From: Flavobacteriaceae bacterium
Lineage (GTDB): Bacteria; Bacteroidota; Bacteroidia; Flavobacteriales; Flavobacteriaceae
DNA length: 5,090 nt
Direction of reading: 5' to 3'
Assembly: GCA_015489265.1 (NCBI GenBank)
Contig: WFZY01000301.1
Span: 1-5,090 of the forward strand
Below are positions 1 through 5,090 of the stretch, one piece after another; position 1 is the stretch's first letter, and each line of letters starts with the position of its first letter. The notes under the pieces are model-generated. The model was not told the origin of the DNA. It was given only the letters and a program-made list of their open reading frames with translations, and did not search any database. The position numbers and the translations under genes are program-made.

Positions 1-725
1 GATATTTCTTCAACGACATTTCGCAATTGACGAATATTGCCGGGCCAATCGTAGCTTTCAAGTATGGCAATAGCATCCGGTGTTAAACGTACAGCAGGTT
101 TGCCGTATTTTTGCGCAAAATCGGAAGCAAATTTTCTAAATAGTAAATGAATATCACCTTTACGTTCGCGTAAGGGCGGTAATGTTAATTCAACGGTGTT
201 GAGGCGGTAAAACAAATCTTCTCTGAATTTACCTTCTTCAATCAATTTTAACAGATTTTTATTCGTAGCCGTGACAATACGCACATCGGTTTTTTGCACT
301 TTTGAAGACCCGACTTTGAGAAATTCACCGTTTTCTAAGACGCGCAACAATCTGACTTGGGTCGTTAATGGTAATTCACCGACTTCATCTAAGAAAAGTG
401 TGCCACCATCAGCCACTTCAAAATAACCTTTACGCGTAGTCGAAGCGCCGGTAAATGAACCTTTTTCGTGCCCGAATAATTCGCTGTCTATCGTGCCTTC
501 GGGTATAGCCCCGCAGTTGACCGCAAAATACGGACCATGTTTTCGATGCGAATGTTGGTGTATTATTTTGGGAATATTTTCTTTTCCGACACCGCTTTCT
601 CCGGTAATCAAAACCGTGATGTCGGTAGGTGCAACACGTAAGGCCTTATCTAAGGCACGATTTAAAGCCGGATCATTCCCAATGATGCCGTAGCGTTGTT
701 TGATGCTTTGTAAGTGTTCGAACAT
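1..725 (-). CDS. Sigma-54-dependent AAA+ transcriptional activator (bacterial enhancer-binding protein), C-terminal end cut by window edge
   Basis: This gene reads leftward from an ATG at 725-723, and about 241 codons are in the window before the left edge cuts it. Visible in order are Walker A GESGVGKE (residues 42-49), the sigma-54 contact loop GSFTGA (89-94, after ELFGHEK), Walker B GGTLFLDE (107-114), the arginine-finger region FREDLFYRLN (167-176), LPPLRERKGDI (182-192), and sensor II WPGNIRQLRN (227-236). By family knowledge, such proteins hydrolyse ATP to remodel the sigma-54 RNA polymerase closed complex at -24/-12 promoters. The AAA+ domain begins within about 20 residues of the start, so there is no N-terminal receiver, GAF or PAS domain. 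This one-domain layout is familiar in flavobacterial regulators. The DNA-binding helix-turn-helix expected at the C-terminus is outside the window. The loop has Ser where the consensus GAFTGA has Ala. The start is chosen because the conserved family N-terminus (IIGNDPALNRAL) begins shortly after it. Family assignment is very secure; its target genes are unknown. Confidence 0.95.
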   Translation of the reverse strand, partial: MFEHLQSIKQRYGIIGNDPALNRALDKALRVAPTDITVLITGESGVGKENIPKIIHQHSHRKHGPYFAVNCGAIPEGTIDSELFGHEKGSFTGASTTRKGYFEVADGGTLFLDEVGELPLTTQVRLLRVLENGEFLKVGSSKVQKTDVRIVTATNKNLLKLIEEGKFREDLFYRLNTVELTLPPLRERKGDIHLLFRKFASDFAQKYGKPAVRLTPDAIAILESYDWPGNIRQLRNVVEEI

Positions 726-734
726 AATTATTTA

Positions 735-766
735 TTGAGGAATTGATGATATTATTCATTTCAGAT
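735..766. repeat. Degenerate TTGAGGAA..TGATGAT..TTCATTTCAGAT repeat, copy 1
   Basis: This copy begins TTGAGGAATTGATGAT and ends CATTTCAGAT. It closely resembles 1091-1123 and, less closely, 916-946. The three copies share TTGAGGAA, then TGATGAT or TGGTGAT, then a T-rich stretch and TTTCA or TTTCATT. It sits immediately upstream of the sigma-54 activator start codon. Confidence 0.6.
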
Positions 767-791
767 ATCAGATTTGCGATATCAGATTTGC
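764..791. repeat. Two-copy 14-bp tandem repeat
   Basis: GATATCAGATTTGC occurs at 764-777 and again, identical and adjacent, at 778-791. It is followed by a fragment, GATTT (792-796), that resembles the inner part of the unit. It lies about 40 bases upstream of the sigma-54 activator start, inside its predicted leader. It most likely arose by replication slippage. GATATC is itself palindromic, but no function is evident. Confidence 0.85.
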
Positions 792-857
792 GATTTCTAA
801 TATTAGATTTTTATGTTTCATATCTTAATACTACATATAAGATAAAATACGCATATA

Positions 858-910
858 GGTCACTGAGTGTTTCGATTCTTTTGGAAGCGGAACATATCGA
901 AGTGACCGGT
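858..910. repeat. REP-like palindromic element A
   Basis: The outer arms GGTCACT (858-864) and AGTGACC (901-907) are perfectly complementary. An inner pair, TCGAT (872-876) and ATCGA (896-900), extends the hairpin with a bulge on the 5' side. The sequence GGTCACTGAGTG ... TCGAAGTGACCGG resembles, from general knowledge, short intergenic palindromes of the GGTCACTGAGCG...TCGAAGTGACC type that are dispersed in many bacterial genomes. As RNA it would form a bulged stem-loop within the predicted leader of the sigma-54 activator. No transposase is present in the window. Confidence 0.6.
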
Positions 911-915
911 TTTTA

Positions 916-946
916 TTGAGGAAATGATGATTTTGTCTGTTTCATT
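916..946. repeat. Degenerate TTGAGGAA..TGATGATTTT repeat, copy 2
   Basis: It starts TTGAGGAAATGATGATTTTG, nearly identical at its 5' end to the copies at 735 and 1091, and then diverges before TTTCATT. It directly follows the REP-like palindrome ending at 910, as if the two elements form a mosaic. Confidence 0.6.
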
Positions 947-1090
947 AGTTATTGAGTTCTTTGATGTTTGTTTATTGCTTCATACTTTACTTTTGCATGT
1001 AATTTGATGAACTGATGATTTGTTTTGCTTCAAAGTTCATTTTTTTTACTGATGATTAATTTTACTTCATACGAAATTACTGCTTTTAAT

Positions 1091-1123
1091 TTGAGGAAAT
1101 GGTGATTTTATTTCATTTCAGAT
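1091..1123. repeat. Degenerate TTGAGGAA..TGGTGATTTT repeat, copy 3
   Basis: It begins TTGAGGAAATGGTGATTTTA and ends CATTTCAGAT, the same end as copy 1 (735-766). Its right end abuts the second REP-like element at 1124. Weaker relatives carrying only CTGATGATT, a T-rich stretch and CTTCA lie between copies 2 and 3, at about 1012-1032 and 1049-1069. Confidence 0.6.
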
Positions 1124-1145
1124 ACCGGTCACTCACTCAGCGACC
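1124..1145. repeat. REP-like palindromic element B, inverted and shortened relative to element A
   Basis: Read on the minus strand, this begins GGTCGCTGAGTG and runs directly into AGTGACCGGT. These are the two ends of element A (858-910), with the roughly 30-base interior missing and one base different. The element therefore looks like an internal-deletion derivative of A in the opposite orientation. It sits directly after the third degenerate repeat copy (1091-1123). Confidence 0.55.
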
Positions 1146-1149
1146 TTTC

Positions 1150-1176
1150 ATCAATTCATCAGTTTATCAATTCATC
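1150..1176. repeat. Repeated ATCAATTCATC, two copies
   Basis: ATCAATTCATC occurs at 1150-1160 and 1166-1176 (16-base period), with AGTTT between them. Its reverse complement, GATGAATTGAT, resembles the TTGATGAACTGATGATT stretch at 1004-1020, so the flanks of the repeat cluster are roughly mirror images. This is low-complexity sequence and the significance is doubtful. Confidence 0.5.
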
Positions 1177-1222
1177 GTATATAAAAACCATAAGTTTCAC
1201 GCTCAGATCAAACAGTTTTTTA

Positions 1223-1237
1223 AAACCTATCAGGTTT
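1223..1237. repeat. Short perfect palindrome AAACCT-ATC-AGGTTT
   Basis: Six-base arms AAACCT and AGGTTT flank a three-base spacer. From general knowledge, the AAACCTRTCAGGTTT type of palindrome recurs in intergenic DNA of Flavobacteriia, so this may be another dispersed element rather than an operator. It lies about 30 bases downstream of the leftward promoter's -7 box. There is no U-tract typical of an intrinsic terminator right after it on either strand. Confidence 0.5.
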
Positions 1238-1265
1238 CTCGTTATTAAACGATATATTCTTTACA

Positions 1266-1299
1266 CAAAGATAATGAAAACAAGTTAAAATATGACAAA
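1266..1299 (-). promoter_or_regulatory. Candidate Bacteroidetes sigma-A promoter reading leftward
   Basis: On the minus strand a -7 box TATCTTTG (complement of CAAAGATA, 1266-1273) matches TANNTTTG exactly. A TTTG -33 box (complement of CAAA, 1296-1299) lies 22 bases upstream. This is the only exact CAAANNTA I found between the activator start and the operon. If used, it gives the sigma-54 activator a leader of about 530 bases containing all the repeats of this region. Spacing is slightly long, so the assignment is moderate. Confidence 0.45.
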
Positions 1300-1337
1300 A
1301 TGACATATTAAAATAAACTAAAAATTTCGTTAAAAAA

Positions 1338-1369
1338 TTTGTTAAAGTGATTTTTATCCTTTACATTTG
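1338..1369 (+). promoter_or_regulatory. Candidate Bacteroidetes sigma-A promoter of the GLPGLI operon
   Basis: TTTG (1338-1341), then a 20-base spacer, then TACATTTG (1362-1369) matches the Bacteroidetes -33/-7 consensus TTTG-N19-21-TANNTTTG very well. Initiation would fall near 1375-1378, leaving an A/T-rich leader of about 12-15 bases with no Shine-Dalgarno site before the ATG at 1390, as is normal in this phylum. A direct repeat, AAATTTCGTTAAA (1322-1334) and AAATTTGTTAAA (1335-1346), overlaps the -33 box and could be a regulator site or simply A/T-rich sequence. Confidence 0.6.
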
Positions 1370-1389
1370 TTGGTAAACAAAATTATTTT

Positions 1390-2184
1390 ATGAAGTATTA
1401 TTTAGTTGCACTACTGTTTTTATTGACTCTAAATATTTTTAGTCAAGAAAAAAAACTATGGAAAGCGGTTTTTCAATATCATAAAATTTATACGGATAAA
1501 GAAAAAGCACGTATGGACAGTTTGCGCAAAAACGATGCTTTTTACAGGCAAATGCAAGGTTTTGCCAACAAAAATATTCATAACAAAACTTATATCATGT
1601 TTTTTGATAACCATATATCGAAATTTTATCAAAAATATATCGACAAAAATCCTGATTCAAGAGAATTTTTAAACCGGAAAAACACTTATTTATACTTATT
1701 CAAGTCTTATCAAAAACATCAGTATATACAAGATTATGAAGTGCTGAGAGTGCCATTTACAGTTATGGACAGTTTGCCTAATTTTCATTGGAAAATTACC
1801 GGTGATCAGAAAAAAATAGGTCAATACACGGTTATAAAAGCTATCGGATATGAAATACGCCCCATTTTGAAAAAAGGCAAAATAAAAGACATTAAACTAA
1901 ACTTAATTGCTTGGTTTTGTCCGGATATTCCTATATCTAACGGACCGGAATTATATGGTGGGTTGCCCGGATTTATAATGGAACTCAATACCGGTAAAGA
2001 TTTGTTTTTGCTCAAAGAATTGTCGTTAAATTATAAAAATAACACAACTGTTAAACCACCTAAGATACATAAACAAAAAGGCAATTTTAAAGATTTTTTG
2101 ATTGAGCGTAAAAAGATCTACGAAAGATTTAAAAAATATCATCAAAATCATAGAAAAACCCAACGAAATTGGTGGCAAAATTAA
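1390..2184 (+). CDS. GLPGLI family protein, first paralogue (exported, function unknown)
   Basis: The 264-residue product has an N-terminal signal peptide (residues 1-19, hydrophobic core LVALLFLLTL, likely cut after FSQ), so it is predicted to be exported. The diagnostic GLPGLI motif appears as GLPGFI (191-196), preceded by AWFCPD (174-179) and NGP (184-186). Other family features are FQY near 28-30, FHWKITGDQKKIGQY (132-146) and KAIGYE (150-155). The C-terminus (about 215-264) is strongly basic and probably helical. Length is normal for the family, whose biochemical role is not known to me. It is the first gene of a three-gene operon, 26 bases ahead of a paralogue with the same layout (AVFQY/AVYQY, KARxDSL, KKIG, AIKAIG-like, GLPGxI), so the pair arose by tandem duplication. 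Cys177 replaces the Thr found in the paralogue, and the DNA is visibly more A+T-rich than the next two genes. The start fits the promoter and the signal peptide. Confidence 0.92.
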   Translation: MKYYLVALLFLLTLNIFSQEKKLWKAVFQYHKIYTDKEKARMDSLRKNDAFYRQMQGFANKNIHNKTYIMFFDNHISKFYQKYIDKNPDSREFLNRKNTYLYLFKSYQKHQYIQDYEVLRVPFTVMDSLPNFHWKITGDQKKIGQYTVIKAIGYEIRPILKKGKIKDIKLNLIAWFCPDIPISNGPELYGGLPGFIMELNTGKDLFLLKELSLNYKNNTTVKPPKIHKQKGNFKDFLIERKKIYERFKKYHQNHRKTQRNWWQN

Positions 2185-2210
2185 AAATTCACTTTTAAAT
2201 ATATATCATT

Positions 2211-3002
2211 ATGAAAAAACTCGTTTTATTTACATTTATCCTGTTTTTCGGGTCAAGCTTTGCCCAACAAAATCCGCAATGGCATGCCGTTTATCAATAC
2301 AAAAGAGTATTGAACAAAAAAGATAAAGCGCGTCAAGACTCACTTATTAAAGCCCAACCGGCTATGGCTGAATTTATCAAAAAAATATATAAGCGGATGG
2401 CAAACAAAATCTATGAGCTCGATTTTAACCGCACGGAATCCATTTTCAAAGAAAAACCCAAATTGTCCGTCGGGAAATCAGGTGGTTTTTCCGGCTTGCG
2501 TGACCGGAAATTATATAAAAATATCAAAACAAAAATTTATAAAAAATCCAGAGCCTTTCCGGGACAAAAATATTTGGTAACTGACACATTACCAGACTAC
2601 AAATGGCAACTCACTAATGAAACCAAGAAAATAGGCAATTTTACGGCTATCAAAGCCATCGGCACCGAGCCGGTAGTCGATACAAAAGATAAAAAAGCTA
2701 AGCCCGAGAAAATCACAGCTTGGTTTACGCCCGAATTACCCGTAGGAAACGGTCCGCAAAAATATTGGGGCTTACCCGGTTTGATTTTAGAATTACACGC
2801 GGGAAAAGACGTTTTTGTTTTGACGGAAATTGTTAGTAATCCGAAAGAAAAAGCTAGCATTGAAGAACCTAAGGAAGGAAAAGTTGTCAGTGAGAAACAA
2901 TTTAGAAAAGAGATGAAAAAATTTCAAGAAAATCTCAAAAAACGTTATCAAAATCGACGTGGTAAATCCGGTTCTGAAAAAACGATTAGAATCACCATGT
3001 AA
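2211..3002 (+). CDS. GLPGLI family protein, second paralogue (exported, function unknown)
   Basis: This 263-residue protein carries a clear signal peptide (1-19, MKKLVLFTFILFFGSSFAQ, cut before Gln20). The canonical GLPGLI motif is at 187-192, preceded by WFTPELP (171-177) and NGP (180-182), which match the family more closely than the upstream paralogue does. KWQLTNETKKIGNFTAIKAIG (131-151) is the usual mid-domain segment. The tail from about 215 is a charged, probably coiled-coil helix (KQFRKEMKKFQENLKKRYQ, 229-247). It is predicted to be periplasmic or otherwise exported. Its stop overlaps the start of the receptor gene by one base (TAATG at 3000-3004), implying translational coupling and a shared role. 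The start follows an A/T-rich 26-base gap with no Shine-Dalgarno site, normal here. Function is not known; a periplasmic partner of the receptor is an inference from context. Confidence 0.94.
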   Translation: MKKLVLFTFILFFGSSFAQQNPQWHAVYQYKRVLNKKDKARQDSLIKAQPAMAEFIKKIYKRMANKIYELDFNRTESIFKEKPKLSVGKSGGFSGLRDRKLYKNIKTKIYKKSRAFPGQKYLVTDTLPDYKWQLTNETKKIGNFTAIKAIGTEPVVDTKDKKAKPEKITAWFTPELPVGNGPQKYWGLPGLILELHAGKDVFVLTEIVSNPKEKASIEEPKEGKVVSEKQFRKEMKKFQENLKKRYQNRRGKSGSEKTIRITM

Positions 3003-5090
3003 TGCAAAAGACAAGTTTTATCATCATTTTCTTTCTGATAAGTTATCTCTTGCCGGCTCAAAAAATTCATTTTATGGGTGTGGTCAAAGATTCTACCGGA
3101 CAAGCATTAGCTTCGGCAAGTGTCGTGGCGGCACATCTTAAAACCGGTGTTTTTCAAGGTTTTGCCATAACGGATGACAAAGGAAACTTCCTGATTGACT
3201 TAAATCCGCAAGAAACTTATGCGGTTAAAGTTAGTTATATGGGCTACTTGCCGGTATTGGACACACTTATCGTTCACGACAAAGATGTCATTAAACAATA
3301 TATTTTAAAACCGGACAGGCAGCAACTCGATGGTGTTGAAATTAAATATGAAATGCCCGTAAGTATCAAAGGGGATACCATTGTCTATAATGCCGATTCG
3401 TTTACCAACGGCACCGAAAAAAAGCTAGGCGACGTGCTTAAAAAGATGCCCGGAATAGAAGTGGAAAAGGACGGCACGGTGAAAGTGGAAGGCAAAACCG
3501 TCAAAAAAGTGATGGTCGAAGGTAAAAATTTTTTTGAAGGCGACTCAAAACTTGCCAGCAAAAACATACCTGCCGATGCCGTCAAAAAAGTGCAAGTGCT
3601 GCGCAATTACAACGAAAATACCCAACTGCGCAACTTTGAAGATAATGAAGATAGTTATGCCTTAAATATCAAACTCAAAGAAGGTAAAAAGAATTTTTGG
3701 TTTGGCGACATAACTGCCGGCGGTGGTACGGCAAAACATTATTTGTTTCATCCGAAATTGTTTTATTACAGTCCGAAAAAAACTTATAACTTAATCATTG
3801 ATGCTAATAATAACGGGACTGCCCCGATGAGTTTTACCGATTACTTTAAGCTCACCGGCGGCTTAGGGTCTTTTCAGTTTAAAAACGGCTCGTTTTTTAA
3901 TAATTCGAGCGACTTATTGGGTTTTTCGCTTCTACCTAACGATAAAGCCCTAGCCATGCAAACCAAATTTGGTGCTTTTAACTTTAATTATACGCTCAAT
4001 CCGAAATTATCGCTCGATGGTTTTGTCATCATTAATCAAACCCAAACCAATATGTTTACCGAAAGTCAAAAATTATACACGGCTTCCGGCATCAATGAAC
4101 TGAGTCATAATGACGACAGCCAAGAAAATTTGACCGGTATTGTCAAAACAAGCTTGGAATACAATCCCAATCCGAATCTCAATATTAAATATGATCTTCT
4201 AGGAAAATGGATTAGCATGGAACAAACCGACCGGTTTTATTCAACGGTTCGTGCCGATACGAAAAGTAACAATCAAGATGAAAGTGTATCTCTAAAACAA
4301 AATTTTGAAATTTATAAAACGTTGAAAAACAACGATTTATTAAGCTTTTCAATGCAACATAATTTTCAAAACAAACAACCTTTGCTAGATATTTTATCAC
4401 CGGAAGCCTTTTTTACGACATCGTCTTTAATCAATATGACGCCACAGCAAACTTATGATTTGCTACAATATCAAAATTTAAAAAACAACGATTTATCCGC
4501 CGTAACGGATTATTACTATGTGATTAATGATGTCAGTCATATCGATTTTTCAGTCGGGACCAAAGCGGTTTGGCAAGATTTCGATTCCGGCATCAGTCAA
4601 AAATTAGATAACGGTCAAGAATCCGATTTTGATGATTTGCAACTCAAAAATAATGCATACTACAATTTTGTCGATGTTTTTGCCGGCGCTTATTACAAAA
4701 TTCTGACAGGCAAATTTACGTTTCGTCCGGGCATAACGGCTCATTATTATCGACTAAATGACCGCCAATTTGATAATGAATTAGTTAGAACAAAAAAATA
4801 TTTACTGCCGCAATTATCGGTTAAGTATCATTTTGACCGCAGCAAAAGATTGTCATTGTCTTATAAATTAACCAATAATTTTTCGGATGTCAAGCAATAT
4901 GCCACCGGTTTTATTATCAACAGTTTTGGAAGTTTAAAATCCGGTAACCGGTTGTTAAACAACGTCTTGCAACACGAAATATCTTTGCGGTTTTCGGTTT
5001 TTAATATGGTGAAATTTTCGCACTTTTTTTCAGGTTTGACATTTAGCCGTTCCTTACATCCTATCAGGCAAAATACCCGGCAATATCAAA
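3002..5090 (+). CDS. TonB-dependent-receptor-like outer-membrane protein with carboxypeptidase regulatory-like domain, 3' end cut by window edge
   Basis: An open frame runs from the ATG at 3002 to the window end (696 codons plus one base) with no stop. Residues 1-20 form a signal peptide (FIIIFFLISYLLPAQ). Residues about 24-104 are a carboxypeptidase-regulatory-like beta-sandwich: GVVKDSTGQALASASV, then TDDKGNFLI and VKVSYMGY. Residues about 124-228 are a plug domain typical of Bacteroidetes receptors: GDTIVYNADSF (124-134), LKKMPGIEVEKDG (146-158), VMVEGKNFFEGD (170-181), NIPADAVKKVQVL (188-200). From about 231 onward the protein shows alternating aromatic and polar strands of an outer-membrane beta-barrel. 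By family knowledge these proteins use TonB energy to import a ligand across the outer membrane, though some barrels of this subgroup may serve other roles. I saw no clear TonB box. Family length is commonly 800-900 residues, so a substantial part, including the last barrel strands, is missing. The start is set by the TAATG overlap and the signal peptide. The substrate is unknown. Confidence 0.92.
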   Translation, partial: MQKTSFIIIFFLISYLLPAQKIHFMGVVKDSTGQALASASVVAAHLKTGVFQGFAITDDKGNFLIDLNPQETYAVKVSYMGYLPVLDTLIVHDKDVIKQYILKPDRQQLDGVEIKYEMPVSIKGDTIVYNADSFTNGTEKKLGDVLKKMPGIEVEKDGTVKVEGKTVKKVMVEGKNFFEGDSKLASKNIPADAVKKVQVLRNYNENTQLRNFEDNEDSYALNIKLKEGKKNFWFGDITAGGGTAKHYLFHPKLFYYSPKKTYNLIIDANNNGTAPMSFTDYFKLTGGLGSFQFKNGSFFNNSSDLLGFSLLPNDKALAMQTKFGAFNFNYTLNPKLSLDGFVIINQTQTNMFTESQKLYTASGINELSHNDDSQENLTGIVKTSLEYNPNPNLNIKYDLLGKWISMEQTDRFYSTVRADTKSNNQDESVSLKQNFEIYKTLKNNDLLSFSMQHNFQNKQPLLDILSPEAFFTTSSLINMTPQQTYDLLQYQNLKNNDLSAVTDYYYVINDVSHIDFSVGTKAVWQDFDSGISQKLDNGQESDFDDLQLKNNAYYNFVDVFAGAYYKILTGKFTFRPGITAHYYRLNDRQFDNELVRTKKYLLPQLSVKYHFDRSKRLSLSYKLTNNFSDVKQYATGFIINSFGSLKSGNRLLNNVLQHEISLRFSVFNMVKFSHFFSGLTFSRSLHPIRQNTRQYQ

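Larger units (their letters stand above)
726..1389. other. Divergent intergenic region, repeat-rich, no convincing gene
   Basis: These 664 bases separate the leftward sigma-54 activator from the rightward GLPGLI operon. I found no open reading frame with a recognisable product on either strand. The stretch holds a 14-bp tandem repeat (764-791), several degraded copies of a TTGAGGAA/TGATGATT motif, two REP-like palindromic elements (858-910 and 1124-1145), a repeated ATCAATTCATC (1150-1176), a perfect palindrome (1223-1237), and two candidate promoters (1266-1299 minus, 1338-1369 plus). The part from about 1255 to 1389 is very A+T-rich and free of the repeats, which fits a promoter zone. Confidence 0.8.

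Noticed and set aside
493..693. A plus-strand open frame of 66 codons
   Set aside because: It is antisense to the conserved AAA+ core of the sigma-54 activator and shows no protein-like features.
967..995. A second possible rightward promoter, TTTG (967-970) and TACTTTTG (988-995)
   Set aside because: The 17-base spacer is shorter than the preferred 19-21, it lies nearly 400 bases from the operon, and a better-spaced promoter sits right before the gene.
924..1007. A 27-codon hydrophobic reading frame on the plus strand (MMILSVSLVIEFF...)
   Set aside because: It begins inside a degenerate repeat copy, lies in T-rich DNA where hydrophobic codons arise by chance, and lacks a convincing promoter or any recognisable family.
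1..1389. The idea that the sigma-54 activator directly controls the GLPGLI operon
   Set aside because: No convincing -24/-12 (GG-N10-GC) site was noticed ahead of 1390, while a good sigma-A-type promoter is present. Divergent adjacency alone is weak evidence.
726..1389. A CRISPR array as an explanation of the intergenic repeats
   Set aside because: The repeats are degenerate, irregularly spaced and of differing lengths, and no cas genes are present.
2102..2326. A plus-strand open frame of 74 codons spanning the junction of the two GLPGLI genes
   Set aside because: It overlaps the end of one real gene and the signal peptide of the next in another frame, and its product resembles no family.
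3385..3606. A minus-strand open frame of 73 codons, rich in Ser, Thr and Phe
   Set aside because: It is the antisense shadow of the receptor plug domain, and its composition follows from the Lys/Glu-rich codons opposite.

Overview
The window looks like chromosomal DNA from a Bacteroidota (Bacteroidetes) organism, most likely one of the Flavobacteriia. The evidence is A+T-rich sequence, start codons preceded by A/T-rich leaders rather than Shine-Dalgarno sites, promoter motifs of the Bacteroidetes sigma-A type (TTTG and TANNTTTG), two GLPGLI-family proteins (a family known essentially only from this phylum), and a carboxypeptidase-regulatory-domain TonB-dependent receptor. I cannot assign a genus.

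Layout. Positions 1-725 (minus strand) hold the N-terminal part of a sigma-54-dependent AAA+ transcription activator whose C-terminal end lies beyond the left edge. Positions 726-1389 are a 664-base non-coding divergent region rich in degraded repeats: a 14-bp tandem duplication, several copies of a TGATGATT-containing motif, two REP-like palindromic elements in opposite orientation, and a short perfect palindrome. It also carries two good candidate promoters, one firing left toward the activator with a leader of about 530 bases, and one firing right about 20 bases ahead of the next gene. Positions 1390-5090 (plus strand) hold a tight three-gene operon: two diverged tandem GLPGLI paralogues (1390-2184 and 2211-3002, 26-base gap), then an outer-membrane TonB-dependent-receptor-like protein starting at 3002. 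The last stop and start overlap as TAATG, and the receptor runs off the right edge.

How the genes may work together. All three operon products carry signal peptides. The two GLPGLI proteins (function unknown) are predicted to be periplasmic or otherwise exported, and the third is predicted to be an outer-membrane barrel with a plug. The tight coupling suggests one envelope system, perhaps an outer-membrane transporter or scaffold with two periplasmic partners, but its substrate cannot be read from the sequence. The sigma-54 activator is probably an independent housekeeping gene. I see no direct evidence that it controls the operon, whose promoter looks like a sigma-A type.
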